NCBI GenBank assembly: GCA_910584195.1
Contig: CAJTYV010000015.1
Location: 1 to 64,000 of the forward strand
Direction of reading: 5' to 3'
Length of the DNA stretch: 64,000 bases
DNA from: an uncultured Ruminococcus sp.
GTDB lineage: Bacteria; Bacillota; Clostridia; Oscillospirales; Ruminococcaceae
This document shows, one piece after another, positions 32,768-42,056 of this stretch (positions are counted from its first letter, which is position 1; each line of letters starts with the position of its first letter). The translations under genes were made by a program, and so were the position numbers. Under the pieces are notes generated by a model, which saw nothing but the letters and a program-made list of their open reading frames with translations, was not told where the DNA came from and made no database searches.

Positions 32768-33778
32768 TCACTCTCCGTTTTCATTTTCTTCTTCTGTATT
32801 TTCTTCCGTGGGATTCTGAATTTCATTGATTTTATTAGCAACTTCCTGCGGATAATCTATGCCCTCAAAGGTACACCAGCTTATCCAGTTCCCCTCTGAA
32901 ACAGGTGATTTTACAATACGTCCCTCGTCGCAAGATGCGAAAACCGCATCGCCGTTTCCGACATAAACCCCGAAATTATTGCCGTCAAAAAGTCCGATTC
33001 CTGCGATGTCGGGCACTGTATCAAGTCCGCCGATTTCGTTGTAGATAAGCGTGTCAATACTCATATCAAAAGTTTTTTCTGTAGGAATATATCTCAGATA
33101 TCCCATAATTAATCCTACATTATCGGCGCAGCGATAACGCAGATTCTCGTCAATTTCACCGTAGCTGCCCTCTTGAAATCCCCAGCCTGATGTATAAGCA
33201 TTTTCCGCCCAAGCCGCAAGATCGGCGCAGTTTTTTGTACTCATATCGCTGAACATATGCGGATCAATCGTTGCATTCATCACAAAAGTATACGTCCGCA
33301 TAAATTCATCAAAATCAATTTCAAGACCGTATTCAGCGTTGATTGCCTGTATCAAAGCCGTATCTTCGGGATTATTTTTGAACAGATCAACATAAGTCTG
33401 CACGTCAAAAGTCTGCACATTTTCAAAAAATGACAGGTATATGAGCTGCGCTTTTATGGTCTGATCTCCGATATTTTCGCTGATCATAGCGTCCTCGATA
33501 GCCTGCCCCTGAGCCTGAATTATCGCCAATTTTTCGAGGCTTTCATCGTCCATATTATTCAAAAAATCCGTCTCATTAAACTTCAATTCAACGGTTGGCG
33601 GCTCGATACCCCCAATGCTCGAAAGCACCACAACAGGCGTCATAAGCAGAAAAATCACCCCTACAACTATGCTGCCAACTATCAGCAGAAATTTATTTCT
33701 CTTGCCCTTGTCAAGAACAAGATCAACCGCCAGTTTTTTCAGAAGCGCCTTGGCTGCGGCGGCTATTGCTTCGGTCAT
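32768..33778 (-). CDS. Conjugative cell-wall hydrolase-like protein (NlpC/P60-like, degenerate active site)
   Basis: 336 residues from the ATG at 33778. One membrane segment (about 27-50), a helical stalk region to about 190, then an NlpC/P60-like domain with NCADLAAWAENAYTSGWGFQ (nucleophile Cys position) and NFGVYVGNGDAVFAS. The usual catalytic His (HVGVYVG) is Asn here. A longer frame starts at 33853, but a terminator at 33806-33836 lies inside that extension, so I reject it. It occupies the VirB1-like slot of the secretion operon and should open the wall or act as a scaffold. Confidence 0.75.
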   Translation of the reverse strand: MTEAIAAAAKALLKKLAVDLVLDKGKRNKFLLIVGSIVVGVIFLLMTPVVVLSSIGGIEPPTVELKFNETDFLNNMDDESLEKLAIIQAQGQAIEDAMISENIGDQTIKAQLIYLSFFENVQTFDVQTYVDLFKNNPEDTALIQAINAEYGLEIDFDEFMRTYTFVMNATIDPHMFSDMSTKNCADLAAWAENAYTSGWGFQEGSYGEIDENLRYRCADNVGLIMGYLRYIPTEKTFDMSIDTLIYNEIGGLDTVPDIAGIGLFDGNNFGVYVGNGDAVFASCDEGRIVKSPVSEGNWISWCTFEGIDYPQEVANKINEIQNPTEENTEEENENGE

Positions 33779-33805
33779 TTCATCACCCTGACCTTTCTTT
33801 TTCAA

Positions 33806-33836
33806 CAAAAAAGAGCCGCGTTTTACTGCGACTCTC
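33806..33836 (-). terminator. Terminator of the kptA transcript
   Basis: Minus strand AGAGTCGC/GCGGCTCT stem (one wobble pair), 8-nt loop, then TTTTTTG. It lies 10 bp after the kptA stop and before the hydrolase start. Confidence 0.8.
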
Positions 33837-33845
33837 AAAATTATC

Positions 33846-34385
33846 TTATTCAATCTTCAGATAATCAATAGGTACATTTTTTGTCAGCCATACTCCATTT
33901 TCTGATAAATAAAATATATATCCCTGTCTGCACATTTCTCCAGAAGCAACAGTATATACGACGGCCTTTCCATGACGACTTCCAACCGTTACCGCTGTTT
34001 CCACATCTTTTGACAGATGAACATATAATCTGCTTTTAGGTTTTAAGCCCTCTTTATTTATAGAATCAACATACTTCTCACCTGTACCGTGATACAGTAT
34101 TTCGGGAGGAACAGCCTTTTTCAGCTCAACATCAACATTGACAGAATGACCTTGATTGGCTCTGATCTTGCTCCTATCTCCATTAAAGCTGTAACGCTGC
34201 TTATTATCAGTTCGGACAATTTCTTCAAGCATAGGCATATCAATGCTGTATTTTCCTGTTTCATTGATTCCGTTTATAAGTTCCTGAACATTTGCCCATC
34301 CATGCTCGTCAAGAGATATTCCAATGACATCGGGCTTATGTCGAAGTATAAGGCTTATAAAAACACTTGCTTTCTTCATATCCAT
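33846..34385 (-). CDS. kptA: RNA 2'-phosphotransferase (KptA/Tpt1)
   Basis: 179 residues, family length. The conserved tetrad is visible: Arg-His in ILRHKPD, Arg in KIRANQGHS, His in ILYHGTGEKY and a later Arg in SRHGKAVVY. The enzyme removes the 2'-phosphate left at RNA splice or repair junctions by transfer to NAD+, and some homologues reverse or place nucleic-acid ADP-ribose. It has its own consensus promoter and terminator, inside an otherwise continuous secretion operon, which marks it as inserted cargo. The role here is unknown; repair of tRNA cut by host defence nucleases is one idea. Confidence 0.9.
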   Translation of the reverse strand: MDMKKASVFISLILRHKPDVIGISLDEHGWANVQELINGINETGKYSIDMPMLEEIVRTDNKQRYSFNGDRSKIRANQGHSVNVDVELKKAVPPEILYHGTGEKYVDSINKEGLKPKSRLYVHLSKDVETAVTVGSRHGKAVVYTVASGEMCRQGYIFYLSENGVWLTKNVPIDYLKIE

Positions 34386-34413
34386 AAACTTTGCACCTCA
34401 TTTCCTGACATTG

Positions 34414-34442
34414 ATTATAGCACAATTTTTAAAGCAAATCAA
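34414..34442 (-). promoter_or_regulatory. Consensus promoter of kptA
   Basis: Minus strand -35 TTGATT (34437-34442), exactly 17 bp, -10 TATAAT (34414-34419). The -35 is 5 bp from the virB4 stop codon. AGGAAATGAGGTG upstream of the ATG gives the ribosome site. Confidence 0.8.
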
Positions 34443-34446
34443 GTTC

Positions 34447-36270
34447 TCACCTTCCCCCCGCCTTTCCAAACAATTTCACCTTGTAATCGGGCGCATGAAC
34501 CTGTAAAAGATACCGCTCGTTACCGCAGCGATACAGGCAAGTACCACGCTCCGGATACTTTATCAGACCGTATTCCGACTGCTCAACCTGAAGCGTATCC
34601 ATAAAATCCGCAGGCGAAATATTGCCGGGATTAAACAGAAAATGATGACTCGGAATGCTGAACAGAGGCTTGGTAAACTCCTTTATTTCGGGCAAAAGGA
34701 AATCCTCGATATTCTGACTGCTGAGAATAAACGACGATTCCTTTTTTCGCACACGTTTCATGCCGTTTCTGATATATTCTATCGCAGTCATATTTGTTAA
34801 AAATAAATACAGTTCATCTATGGCTGCAACGGTGTTTCCGCGCCCCAGAAGCTGATTGCTCATATACGACAAAATGTTGAACAGCAGCGTATCCTTCAGC
34901 CGCTTGTTGGTGTCCATAAGACCTTTCACACCAAAACAAATAAATTTTCCGTCACGGATATTTGTGTGACCATTGAAATATTTTGACTCAGCGCCCTTGC
35001 ACATTGAGTGCAGTCCGAGACAGATATTCTGCAAGATTTCCTCGGTATACAGGCATTTTCGACCGCTGTCGAATGAGTGAAATTCCTTTTCCGTCAGCTC
35101 ATACAAGTCCGACATTATGGGGTAATCCTCAGATTTCAGCGTGTCAAAATCTGTAAAATCGTTGAATCCGAAACGTGCATACAGCTTCATCAGCATGATT
35201 TCAATTGTATCGATTTCTGCATCGGTGAAGTCCTTGTATGCTCTGAAAAAGTCTTTTAAATAGCTGATATGCTGACTTAAACGGGTTACTTTTCTGAACG
35301 TTTCGGGAATGTCATTTGCGGATTTTTCCCCACTTCCCCACGCTTTCGGTTCAAGGGGATTTATCATAAATTCACCCGACATCATGTCGATATATGTGCC
35401 GCCGAGATTGTTTATTAGGTCAAAATATTCCGATTCGGGATCTAAAATTAAAATTGATTTCCCCGATTCCCGATGATTGCAAAGCAGTAGTTTCATCAGA
35501 TGAGACTTACCCTGACCGCTGTTGCCAAGTATCAGAATATTGCTGTTAGTCTTGTCCTCGGTACGCTTATCGAAATCCACCAGAACGTTGCTCCCGAACT
35601 TGTCACGACCGAGATAAAAGCCGTTTTCATCGGTCTTTCCGCTGTAATTCAGCGGATAAAGATTTGCCACGGAACTTGCAGGAAGAACACGTTCAAACTG
35701 ATTTCCGAACACATTATTACCAGTCGGAAGCACGGATAAAAATCCCTCTTTCTGACGGAGCAGAAGCCTGTCAACGCTGATTTTGGAACGTGTCAATTCC
35801 ATAGAAATATCCGCTTGCAGTTCTTTCAGCTTATCCTCGGAAAGCGCCTTTAATTCGATAAAAACAGCCGTGTGCAGCAGCGGTTCTTTGTTGCGGCGAA
35901 GCTCAGATAAAAGTTCCACAACATCGTTGATGTTATCCTGAGCCTTGATGCTCTCGTTGACATCATTTGTTGTAGTCATCATATGATTTTTCCGCATCGC
36001 CTGCTGAACAATTTTACGCTGTTCCCTGCTTGTTACAAGGCGGTTGTAAATGCGTAAAGTCACGCCGTTTCTGTCCGCCAAATGCGCTAAAATAGCCGTT
36101 TCTTCAGTTGTAGGCGGATATTCCGTGATCGCCCAAACCGACTTGTAAAAGTTTCCGCAGATGTAATAATCGGTGAAAAATCTGATAATTCCCGGCACAA
36201 TCCGATCAAAAAAATTCTTTGTTTCAATCGCTTCAATTTGTTCCGCTGACAGTTCTTTTTTCTTAAACAT
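34447..36270 (-). CDS. virB4: VirB4-family conjugation ATPase
   Basis: 607 residues from the ATG at 36270, which has GGAGGTTACTGAAA upstream and overlaps the previous stop. Walker A is GNSGQGKS (249-256), Walker B is AAIDELYLFL, and the SSQNIEDFL region is the sensor motif of TraE/VirB4 ATPases. It energises DNA and pilus-protein transport at the inner face of the membrane. It belongs to the T4SS operon with PrgI, VirB6 and VirD4. Confidence 0.92.
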   Translation of the reverse strand: MFKKKELSAEQIEAIETKNFFDRIVPGIIRFFTDYYICGNFYKSVWAITEYPPTTEETAILAHLADRNGVTLRIYNRLVTSREQRKIVQQAMRKNHMMTTTNDVNESIKAQDNINDVVELLSELRRNKEPLLHTAVFIELKALSEDKLKELQADISMELTRSKISVDRLLLRQKEGFLSVLPTGNNVFGNQFERVLPASSVANLYPLNYSGKTDENGFYLGRDKFGSNVLVDFDKRTEDKTNSNILILGNSGQGKSHLMKLLLCNHRESGKSILILDPESEYFDLINNLGGTYIDMMSGEFMINPLEPKAWGSGEKSANDIPETFRKVTRLSQHISYLKDFFRAYKDFTDAEIDTIEIMLMKLYARFGFNDFTDFDTLKSEDYPIMSDLYELTEKEFHSFDSGRKCLYTEEILQNICLGLHSMCKGAESKYFNGHTNIRDGKFICFGVKGLMDTNKRLKDTLLFNILSYMSNQLLGRGNTVAAIDELYLFLTNMTAIEYIRNGMKRVRKKESSFILSSQNIEDFLLPEIKEFTKPLFSIPSHHFLFNPGNISPADFMDTLQVEQSEYGLIKYPERGTCLYRCGNERYLLQVHAPDYKVKLFGKAGGR

Positions 36271-36838
36271 TTTCAGTAACCTCCATACATTCTTCACCCT
36301 CAATATCGGGAATTTCATCTCCGGTCATGCTCGTGCCAAAATACAGCGCAAGCATCCTTTTTATCTCCGGCTTGGTCATTTTTATCGCCGAAAATCCGTG
36401 TTCCGAAACTGATTTTCCCACACGGTTTATGATGTTGAAAATCTGCTCGTCTTTTTCTCTGCGAAATCTTATCGCAAACATAAACTGACGTGCGGAAGAC
36501 ATCTCCGTCTGAATTTCGTCAAGAAAGTCATAATCGGATCGCAGCAGTTTTCTGATCGCTTCGTTTTCCTCGATTTCAAGCCTTTTTTTCACATAATTCT
36601 TGTTGCCGTCAAAACATTCGCAGGAGTCCAGAGCGATTATTTCAAGGTCGGGAATCGTGCTTAAAAGCGTCATTAAATGATGTATTTTCGTCTCGATATT
36701 CGCCGCCGAAAGAACGGAAATATTGGTCGGTTCTACGCTGAAAAATGCGATTTCAGACCTGTCTGTTTTAATCCCATATTTCGTGAATTTCTCGAATCCG
36801 ATAAGCTTCTGAACGCTGTTATTTTTTCTTTTTGCCAT
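36263..36838 (-). CDS. Conserved conjugation protein preceding VirB4
   Basis: 191 residues from the ATG at 36838 (AAAGGAGATTGAAGATT upstream). A mixed alpha/beta protein with no signal peptide (LIGFEKFTKYGIKTDRSEIA, TIPDLEIIALDSCECFDGN). It resembles the N-terminal domain that is fused to VirB4 in other systems and is often encoded separately in clostridial elements. It overlaps both PrgI-side and VirB4-side genes closely. Confidence 0.6.
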   Translation of the reverse strand: MAKRKNNSVQKLIGFEKFTKYGIKTDRSEIAFFSVEPTNISVLSAANIETKIHHLMTLLSTIPDLEIIALDSCECFDGNKNYVKKRLEIEENEAIRKLLRSDYDFLDEIQTEMSSARQFMFAIRFRREKDEQIFNIINRVGKSVSEHGFSAIKMTKPEIKRMLALYFGTSMTGDEIPDIEGEECMEVTENV

Positions 36839-36843
36839 AATCT

Positions 36844-37113
36844 TCAATCTCCTTTTGTCCAATAAAATTTTTGCTGCGAGGTCAGAAAAAACTTCGCAGC
36901 GTTGAAAATATAGTCCATAATTGCCGTATCATCGGCTCTCAGGCTCAAAAATCCGTAGCACACCACAGCCGCCATCGGCACGGGCGTCCACAGCTTCGCA
37001 AAAATCATTACCGAAACAATAATTCCTGCGCAAATTATTAGAAAATCCCGAACATTCCAGAACCACAGTTTTACGTTGGCTCTCAGGTTTTCGGGATAGA
37101 TATATGTTTTCAT
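36844..37113 (-). CDS. PrgI-family membrane protein (VirB3-like)
   Basis: 89 residues with two hydrophobic segments in the centre (DFLIICAGIIVSVMIFAKL and PMAAVVCYGFLSL) and the YIYPENLRANVKLWFWNVRD start typical of PrgI/VirB3 proteins. It anchors VirB4 to the membrane channel. It sits in the conserved order VirB6-PrgI-VirB4. Confidence 0.8.
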   Translation of the reverse strand: MKTYIYPENLRANVKLWFWNVRDFLIICAGIIVSVMIFAKLWTPVPMAAVVCYGFLSLRADDTAIMDYIFNAAKFFLTSQQKFYWTKGD

Positions 37114-37203
37114 AAAATTCCTCCATTTTGTGCGTGCGCGAAAGCAGACATCACTTTCGCAAAGAGTGAAAGCGTGAATTGCCTGCCCGGGCTGCCGGGC
37201 TTT

Positions 37204-38133
37204 TCATTTTGCTGCTCCTTTCAGCATTCCGACAGCCTTAGCCCCCATAGAAACGGTATGGCTGACGGACATCATATTCACCCTCACGCTTGTATCCAGC
37301 CCGAACATCTGAGCGATTCTCGGAACTTCCGTCGCCGACAAACAAATTCCCACCGCCAGCAAAGCGTGCTGAGTGTAGGTAAGAAGTCCGAGATACAGTA
37401 TCGTAGTCTGCAAAAAAGCCGTCAGACAGGTCGCAATGACTTGCTTGCACCAGCCGTAAAATCCGTCCGTATAGCCTCTCGGAACTCCGAACAGATACAG
37501 ACTTCCCACTGCTATCTGGCAGAGCATTATTCCGCCTCGCTTGATGTTTGCGAACACGACTTTTATCGTACAATAGCCAAAAAGTATGATAAAAAACAGG
37601 CTGAACAGCGAAACATCCGAGGCAAGGGCAAATATGACTTCCAATCCGGAATCCGCCACAGACTCATTTGTATCGCCTATGAAATTTCCCAGTAAATCGT
37701 GGGCAAACGTTCCCTGCATCGCCACGCAGAACGAGTACAGCCTTTGCGGAACAACAGTCACCAGACTCGCCGCCATAAAGCCTTTCAGAACGTTCAGACA
37801 AGTATTTTTTATGTTCGCCTGCCCCGATTCATAGGCTATCGCTGTATCGAACACCGCCACAATGAATCCGCAGACAAACAGCATCCAGGCAAGACCGTGA
37901 AACAGCAATATGAACGCCTGAACCCACGAAAGACTGAAAATATCGCTCGTTGTGCCGTTGATAAACTCAAATAAATCGGCGATCGCGCCGTAAATCAGAT
38001 TGAACAGCCAGGTGAACATAATGTCCCAGATTTCGTCGGTAATTGCGTCCACAGCCGAGCCGACCGTGCTGTCCCAAAGTCCCGATATTCCGTCGCTTAT
38101 CCAGTCAACGGCGTCTCCGATCCAGTCAAACAT
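37204..38133 (-). CDS. VirB6/TrbL-like polytopic channel protein
   Basis: 309 residues. An N-terminal amphipathic part (DWIGDAVDWISDGISGLWD) and about six hydrophobic segments (for example WVQAFILLFHGLAWMLFVCG) with a TrbL-like C-terminal region (QMFGLDTSVRVNMMSVSHTV). It forms the inner-membrane channel of the T4SS. It overlaps the HTH gene upstream by 8 bp. Confidence 0.8.
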   Translation of the reverse strand: MFDWIGDAVDWISDGISGLWDSTVGSAVDAITDEIWDIMFTWLFNLIYGAIADLFEFINGTTSDIFSLSWVQAFILLFHGLAWMLFVCGFIVAVFDTAIAYESGQANIKNTCLNVLKGFMAASLVTVVPQRLYSFCVAMQGTFAHDLLGNFIGDTNESVADSGLEVIFALASDVSLFSLFFIILFGYCTIKVVFANIKRGGIMLCQIAVGSLYLFGVPRGYTDGFYGWCKQVIATCLTAFLQTTILYLGLLTYTQHALLAVGICLSATEVPRIAQMFGLDTSVRVNMMSVSHTVSMGAKAVGMLKGAAK

Positions 38134-38407
38134 TTTGCTTCACTCCAATCTCACCCTTGATTTTGTACAGCGAACTCCGTTGTCCGCCCAGAGTATGAAA
38201 TCTTGCTTTTCTTTCAAGCAAGCCGTATTCTTCAAGTTCGTTAAATGCCCTGTATACCGTGCTTTTCGACAGATTCAGATCTCCGGCTATCCTGCGTATC
38301 GCAGGAAAACATTCGCCGTTTTTATCCGCACGATTGGCAAGATAGCAGTACACTGCGACCGCCTTGTGAGACAATCCCAGATCGTAAATTCTTCTTGGCA
38401 AAATCAA
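38126..38407 (-). CDS. Winged-helix replication/transfer regulator
   Basis: 93 residues. The sequence HKAVAVYCYLANRADKNGECFPAIRRIAGDLNLSKSTVYRAFNEL is cut here to its key parts: RIAGDLNLSKSTVYRAFNEL is a clear helix-turn-helix of the replication-initiator/GntR-like winged type. It overlaps virD4 by 4 bp upstream and VirB6 by 8 bp downstream, so it is expressed with the secretion genes and may regulate them. Confidence 0.75.
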   Translation of the reverse strand: MILPRRIYDLGLSHKAVAVYCYLANRADKNGECFPAIRRIAGDLNLSKSTVYRAFNELEEYGLLERKARFHTLGGQRSSLYKIKGEIGVKQNV

Positions 38408-40185
38408 TTTTTATCATCTCCAGTTCGTATATTTTTCTTTTTCGGAAAGGGATTTTCCTCAAAATAATCCTCTCCTTCGTCAAATTCCAATGGAGGAATT
38501 TCCTTTTTCTTCTGTGGGTATTTTAAACTCACATCACGGATAAGTTCGTCACGTTCCTTGTAGGAAACGGATCTCGCGGTCTTATCGGGAAGCTTGTATC
38601 CTTCCCCGAATTTTATTCCCCACTTGAAATACAGTTTCAGCGGCGATATCATGGGATGCGTGCCTGTTTTCATGACGATAAACTGTCCTTTCGGCATGGA
38701 TTTCAGCTCGTCCACCGTCATTAGCGGTCTGCCGATCATCTGCAATGACTGAGATTTTTCTTTTCCGCGGGAAACAGAACCGCTCTGCACAGTCTGCTCG
38801 CCCAACGCTTTCGACAGTACCTCCGCAGATTGCGAATTAGGTGCAAAACCGCCGAATATCGTTAATTGCGTATTGTCGGTGATTATCTCCATGCCCTGTT
38901 TTCCGTAGTTCTGTTCAAGCTGTGCAAATGACTGAATTATCGCTACGATGCTGATTTTTCGGCTTCGTCCTGCCGAGAACATAGCCTCCATACCGTCAAT
39001 TTTCGGGAAAGTGCCCAGCTCATCACAGTAAAACATTACCCTGTTTTTCAGCGTGCCGCCGTTCTCGTCAGCGATGACCAGAATTTCACGATATAGCTGC
39101 TGAATCAGCAGGCTTACCATGAAATATTTGCCGGTATCTTCTTCGGGCAGAACAATGAAAATTGCCGATTTTTCGGAGCAAAATTGCTCTGCATCTATTG
39201 CAGTTCCGAAGCACAGCATTTGTTCAAGTTCCGAATCAAGAAAGCTGTTCAGCCTTGACAAAGCCGTACTCATTACCGACATCATCGCCTGATCTGCGGA
39301 GTTCAAAGCCGCTCCTGCAAGCCATTTTGCCTTGTGATCGGAGGGCAGATTTTCCATTAATTTCGTGAAGTACATCTTCTTGCCCTTGCCCTCCGGCTTA
39401 GAAATCAGGTCTTGTATCAGCTTGAAAACCGACACTATGTGGCGTTCGTTTTTGTCGCCGAACTCCGCCAAAAGCAGAATCACAGAAGCGAGAAGTCCTT
39501 CCGCTGCATCGTAAAAAAACGAATTCTGACCGTAATTTGAACTGTCTCCGCCGCCGATATTTATAATCGTCTTTGCCGTTATTTTGGCGTACTTCTCGGC
39601 CTTTGCCTTTGCAGATAAATTGCTTTTATCTGCAAGATATTCATCCATATACTTGTTGACAAGATGCAGGATATTGTTCTCGTCCGAGCGTGTCGGATTT
39701 CTTAAATCCAAAACCGACACATTGTAACCGTAGTATTTTTTGGCTATATTGCCGTAGTTTCGAGCAACGTCTCCCTTCGTATCGGTCGATAAAAACGACA
39801 TTTCCGAAGCGCAGGCAAATTCCAAATTTGGGTACAGAAAAAAAGCAGTCTTTCCCGTTCCTGCTGCACCGATCATCAATGTGTGAACATCGCCTGTATC
39901 AACAATTGCAGTCGTATTTTTTCCCCCGCGACATCCGATTATCGTTCCCTGAACAGTCGGCAGATTCACGCCCTTACGCCATTTTTCAGGCTCGAATGGC
40001 AGAAAGGAAAAAGTCCGCCGAATCTCAGATTTAGTCGCCCAACGAGCTGTGCCGTGCTGCCCGTCACCGACCGTTTTTGCCTTTATTCCGTTGATATTTC
40101 TGTTGTCGAGCAGATTTACGATCACCAAAAAAACAATAAAAAATACCGCCAAAACGCTTACTAAAATAACTTGTTTTTCACTCAA
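38404..40185 (-). CDS. virD4: VirD4/TraG-family coupling ATPase
   Basis: 593 residues. One membrane segment near the N-terminus (ILVSVLAVFFIVFLVIV), Walker A GAAGTGKT (about 106-113), Walker B region MFYCDELGTFPKI, and the TraG-type AIIQSFAQLEQNYG motif. It links the relaxase-DNA complex to the channel. The C-terminus is acidic then basic (EDYFEENPFPKKKNIRTG). Confidence 0.93.
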   Translation of the reverse strand: MSEKQVILVSVLAVFFIVFLVIVNLLDNRNINGIKAKTVGDGQHGTARWATKSEIRRTFSFLPFEPEKWRKGVNLPTVQGTIIGCRGGKNTTAIVDTGDVHTLMIGAAGTGKTAFFLYPNLEFACASEMSFLSTDTKGDVARNYGNIAKKYYGYNVSVLDLRNPTRSDENNILHLVNKYMDEYLADKSNLSAKAKAEKYAKITAKTIINIGGGDSSNYGQNSFFYDAAEGLLASVILLLAEFGDKNERHIVSVFKLIQDLISKPEGKGKKMYFTKLMENLPSDHKAKWLAGAALNSADQAMMSVMSTALSRLNSFLDSELEQMLCFGTAIDAEQFCSEKSAIFIVLPEEDTGKYFMVSLLIQQLYREILVIADENGGTLKNRVMFYCDELGTFPKIDGMEAMFSAGRSRKISIVAIIQSFAQLEQNYGKQGMEIITDNTQLTIFGGFAPNSQSAEVLSKALGEQTVQSGSVSRGKEKSQSLQMIGRPLMTVDELKSMPKGQFIVMKTGTHPMISPLKLYFKWGIKFGEGYKLPDKTARSVSYKERDELIRDVSLKYPQKKKEIPPLEFDEGEDYFEENPFPKKKNIRTGDDKN

Positions 40186-40279
40186 AATTTCACTCCCTAA
40201 AACATTCTTTCTTTTGCATTTAATAAAATATTAGTTTGTTTCCTTAAAGGTATCTCACTGTGAAACGGAGGGTGTTTCA

Positions 40280-41692
40280 TTACCAAAACTCCATGCAATG
40301 TTCAGGTTCATGAACAATTTCCTCCTCGCAATGCTCCTGAATTAGCTGTGACAGCGCATTTTCCACCTCCATTCTGACAGCGTTATCCGCAAGCTGAAAC
40401 AGCAGTTTTGCGGTGTTCACCGATTGCTCACGGGTACGGGCAGTCTGCTTTAAATCCTGCATAATTGCCTGCACGGAATCGCTCAAATTACGCTGTTTCT
40501 GCGCAGTTTTTCCCTTGTCCGCATACGCTTTGTATTCATTCCTCAGCTTGATTTGAAGCCTTAAAAACGCCCTGTTTTCATCGCTCAAACGCTGCGTTTT
40601 GGGCAGAAAAAATGCCGAGCCTGCAAGCGCATACTCGGCGAGATATTTATACTGATTATTTTTGAAAGCTGCATAAATTTGCGATGATAATTTTTCGGGA
40701 CGGCATTTAAGATACTCCAAATTTTCAGCCTGACGATGATATTCTTCCTTGATTTTATGGGGTACGGCAGGCAGATATTCAACGCCGTTAAGCTGTTTTA
40801 AATCCTCGTTGAAGTCCTTATTATTCGAAGCGATTCTCAAAATATTTTTATAATTATTTTCACAAAGAACATCTCTCAATCTGTCTGCAGCGTCAATTCC
40901 ACCGATATCATTATCGGTACAAATTACAATCTCGGACAGCTTTGAATGCCCTTTTAAAGCCGTTAAAACAGCGTTTTCATAAACACCGTTCATGGCTATA
41001 TAGCTGTGTTTCCGCCAGTTTTCGGGATACAAAGTGATATACGAAAGCATATCAATCGGAGCTTCAAAAATGAACAGTTTTTCTGAATTTCCGAAATGTG
41101 CAAAGCTATATTTTGTGTCCGAGCCCTCGACAGTCTGCCGGAATGACTTCCCAAAAGTTGACGTTGAACGCTTATGAGCCTGTCGTGGTACGCCCTTTTC
41201 ATCAACTCCAACAAACACCGCATTATGATGCTCCTTATCCTCATACAACGTGTGATTTTTCGCAAAATATCCGATAATTTCGGGATTTATGAACCGCTGT
41301 TTTATGAGGTATGCGAACACTCTGTGCATATTTTCGTTTGCGACCGGAAGCTTAAAAATTTTTGGCTTTTCGTCCTGCACAGCAGCTTTCGGCGGAGCGT
41401 GAGACAGGGGAGTTACCCTCTGTCCCAACAATTCCTGAACCGCCGTCGGGAAGTCCATATTGTAAAAATACTGCATAAATTTTATCGCTCCGCCGCCGAC
41501 CTGATTTTTATGATCGAACCACGTACTCCCCGACATTGTGATGCTGTCATGCTTACCCGAACCGTCGCTGTAAATCAGCTTGTATTCACGTCCGGCACGT
41601 TCAAGCTTTTCGCCCCTCATACGCAGGAAATCCGCCAGTTCTACGCTGTTTGCCGTGATTTTTTGTTCTTCTGTAAATGGGATATACGGCAT
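40280..41692 (-). CDS. DUF3991/Toprim-domain protein (mobile-element primase-like)
   Basis: 470 residues from the ATG at 41692, with CGAGGTGACAAAA upstream. A DUF3991 region at about 20-95 (SGSTWFDHKNQVGGGAIKFM) is followed by a Toprim domain at about 205-300 (LFIFEAPIDMLSY; EIVICTDNDIGGIDAADRL, the D-x-D metal site) and a helical C-terminus. Proteins of this type in conjugative elements prime the transferred strand or act in element replication. Confidence 0.85.
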   Translation of the reverse strand: MPYIPFTEEQKITANSVELADFLRMRGEKLERAGREYKLIYSDGSGKHDSITMSGSTWFDHKNQVGGGAIKFMQYFYNMDFPTAVQELLGQRVTPLSHAPPKAAVQDEKPKIFKLPVANENMHRVFAYLIKQRFINPEIIGYFAKNHTLYEDKEHHNAVFVGVDEKGVPRQAHKRSTSTFGKSFRQTVEGSDTKYSFAHFGNSEKLFIFEAPIDMLSYITLYPENWRKHSYIAMNGVYENAVLTALKGHSKLSEIVICTDNDIGGIDAADRLRDVLCENNYKNILRIASNNKDFNEDLKQLNGVEYLPAVPHKIKEEYHRQAENLEYLKCRPEKLSSQIYAAFKNNQYKYLAEYALAGSAFFLPKTQRLSDENRAFLRLQIKLRNEYKAYADKGKTAQKQRNLSDSVQAIMQDLKQTARTREQSVNTAKLLFQLADNAVRMEVENALSQLIQEHCEEEIVHEPEHCMEFW

Positions 41693-41758
41693 TTTTGTCA
41701 CCTCGATTCAATGAAAATCCGTCTCTGATAAAACATCAGAGACGGACTTCAAATATAT

Positions 41759-41980
41759 TTAAAAGCAAATATTAAACGGCGCTTTTCGTATTTGTATTGC
41801 GCTAATCTGCGGAGGAATACTCATAGTCATTGCGCCATTGTGAAAAATAATTATTCTGTCACCGACACGAAAATTGCAGTTACAGCGTGTATTTACAACA
41901 ATCTCCTGATCTGTTTTGCTGTCACGGACAAGAAGTCTCTTATCGCTGATTTCCAGAATCACTGCGCACATCGTCATCAT
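41759..41980 (-). CDS. Small beta-rich hypothetical protein
   Basis: 73 residues from the ATG at 41980 (TCGAGGTGATATTT upstream). Short strands (CAVILEISDKRLLVRDSKTD, RVGDRIIIFHNGAMTMS) suggest an OB-fold or Tudor-like barrel. Small proteins like this accompany the Toprim protein in related elements. Function unknown. Confidence 0.5.
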   Translation of the reverse strand: MMTMCAVILEISDKRLLVRDSKTDQEIVVNTRCNCNFRVGDRIIIFHNGAMTMSIPPQISAIQIRKAPFNICF

Positions 41981-42056
41981 AAATATCACCTCGAATTTTT
42001 ATTCTTACGAATATATTATGCTGCAATTAGTTTTTGGTGATAATTTAAAATGATGT

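Noticed and set aside
33779..33853. Upstream extension of the wall-hydrolase gene to 33853
   Set aside because: The extension contains the kptA terminator hairpin and overlaps kptA, so the start at 33778 is more likely.
34447..40185. Type IV genes as a DNA-uptake (competence) system
   Set aside because: VirB4, PrgI, VirB6, VirD4, relaxase and integrase together define conjugation.
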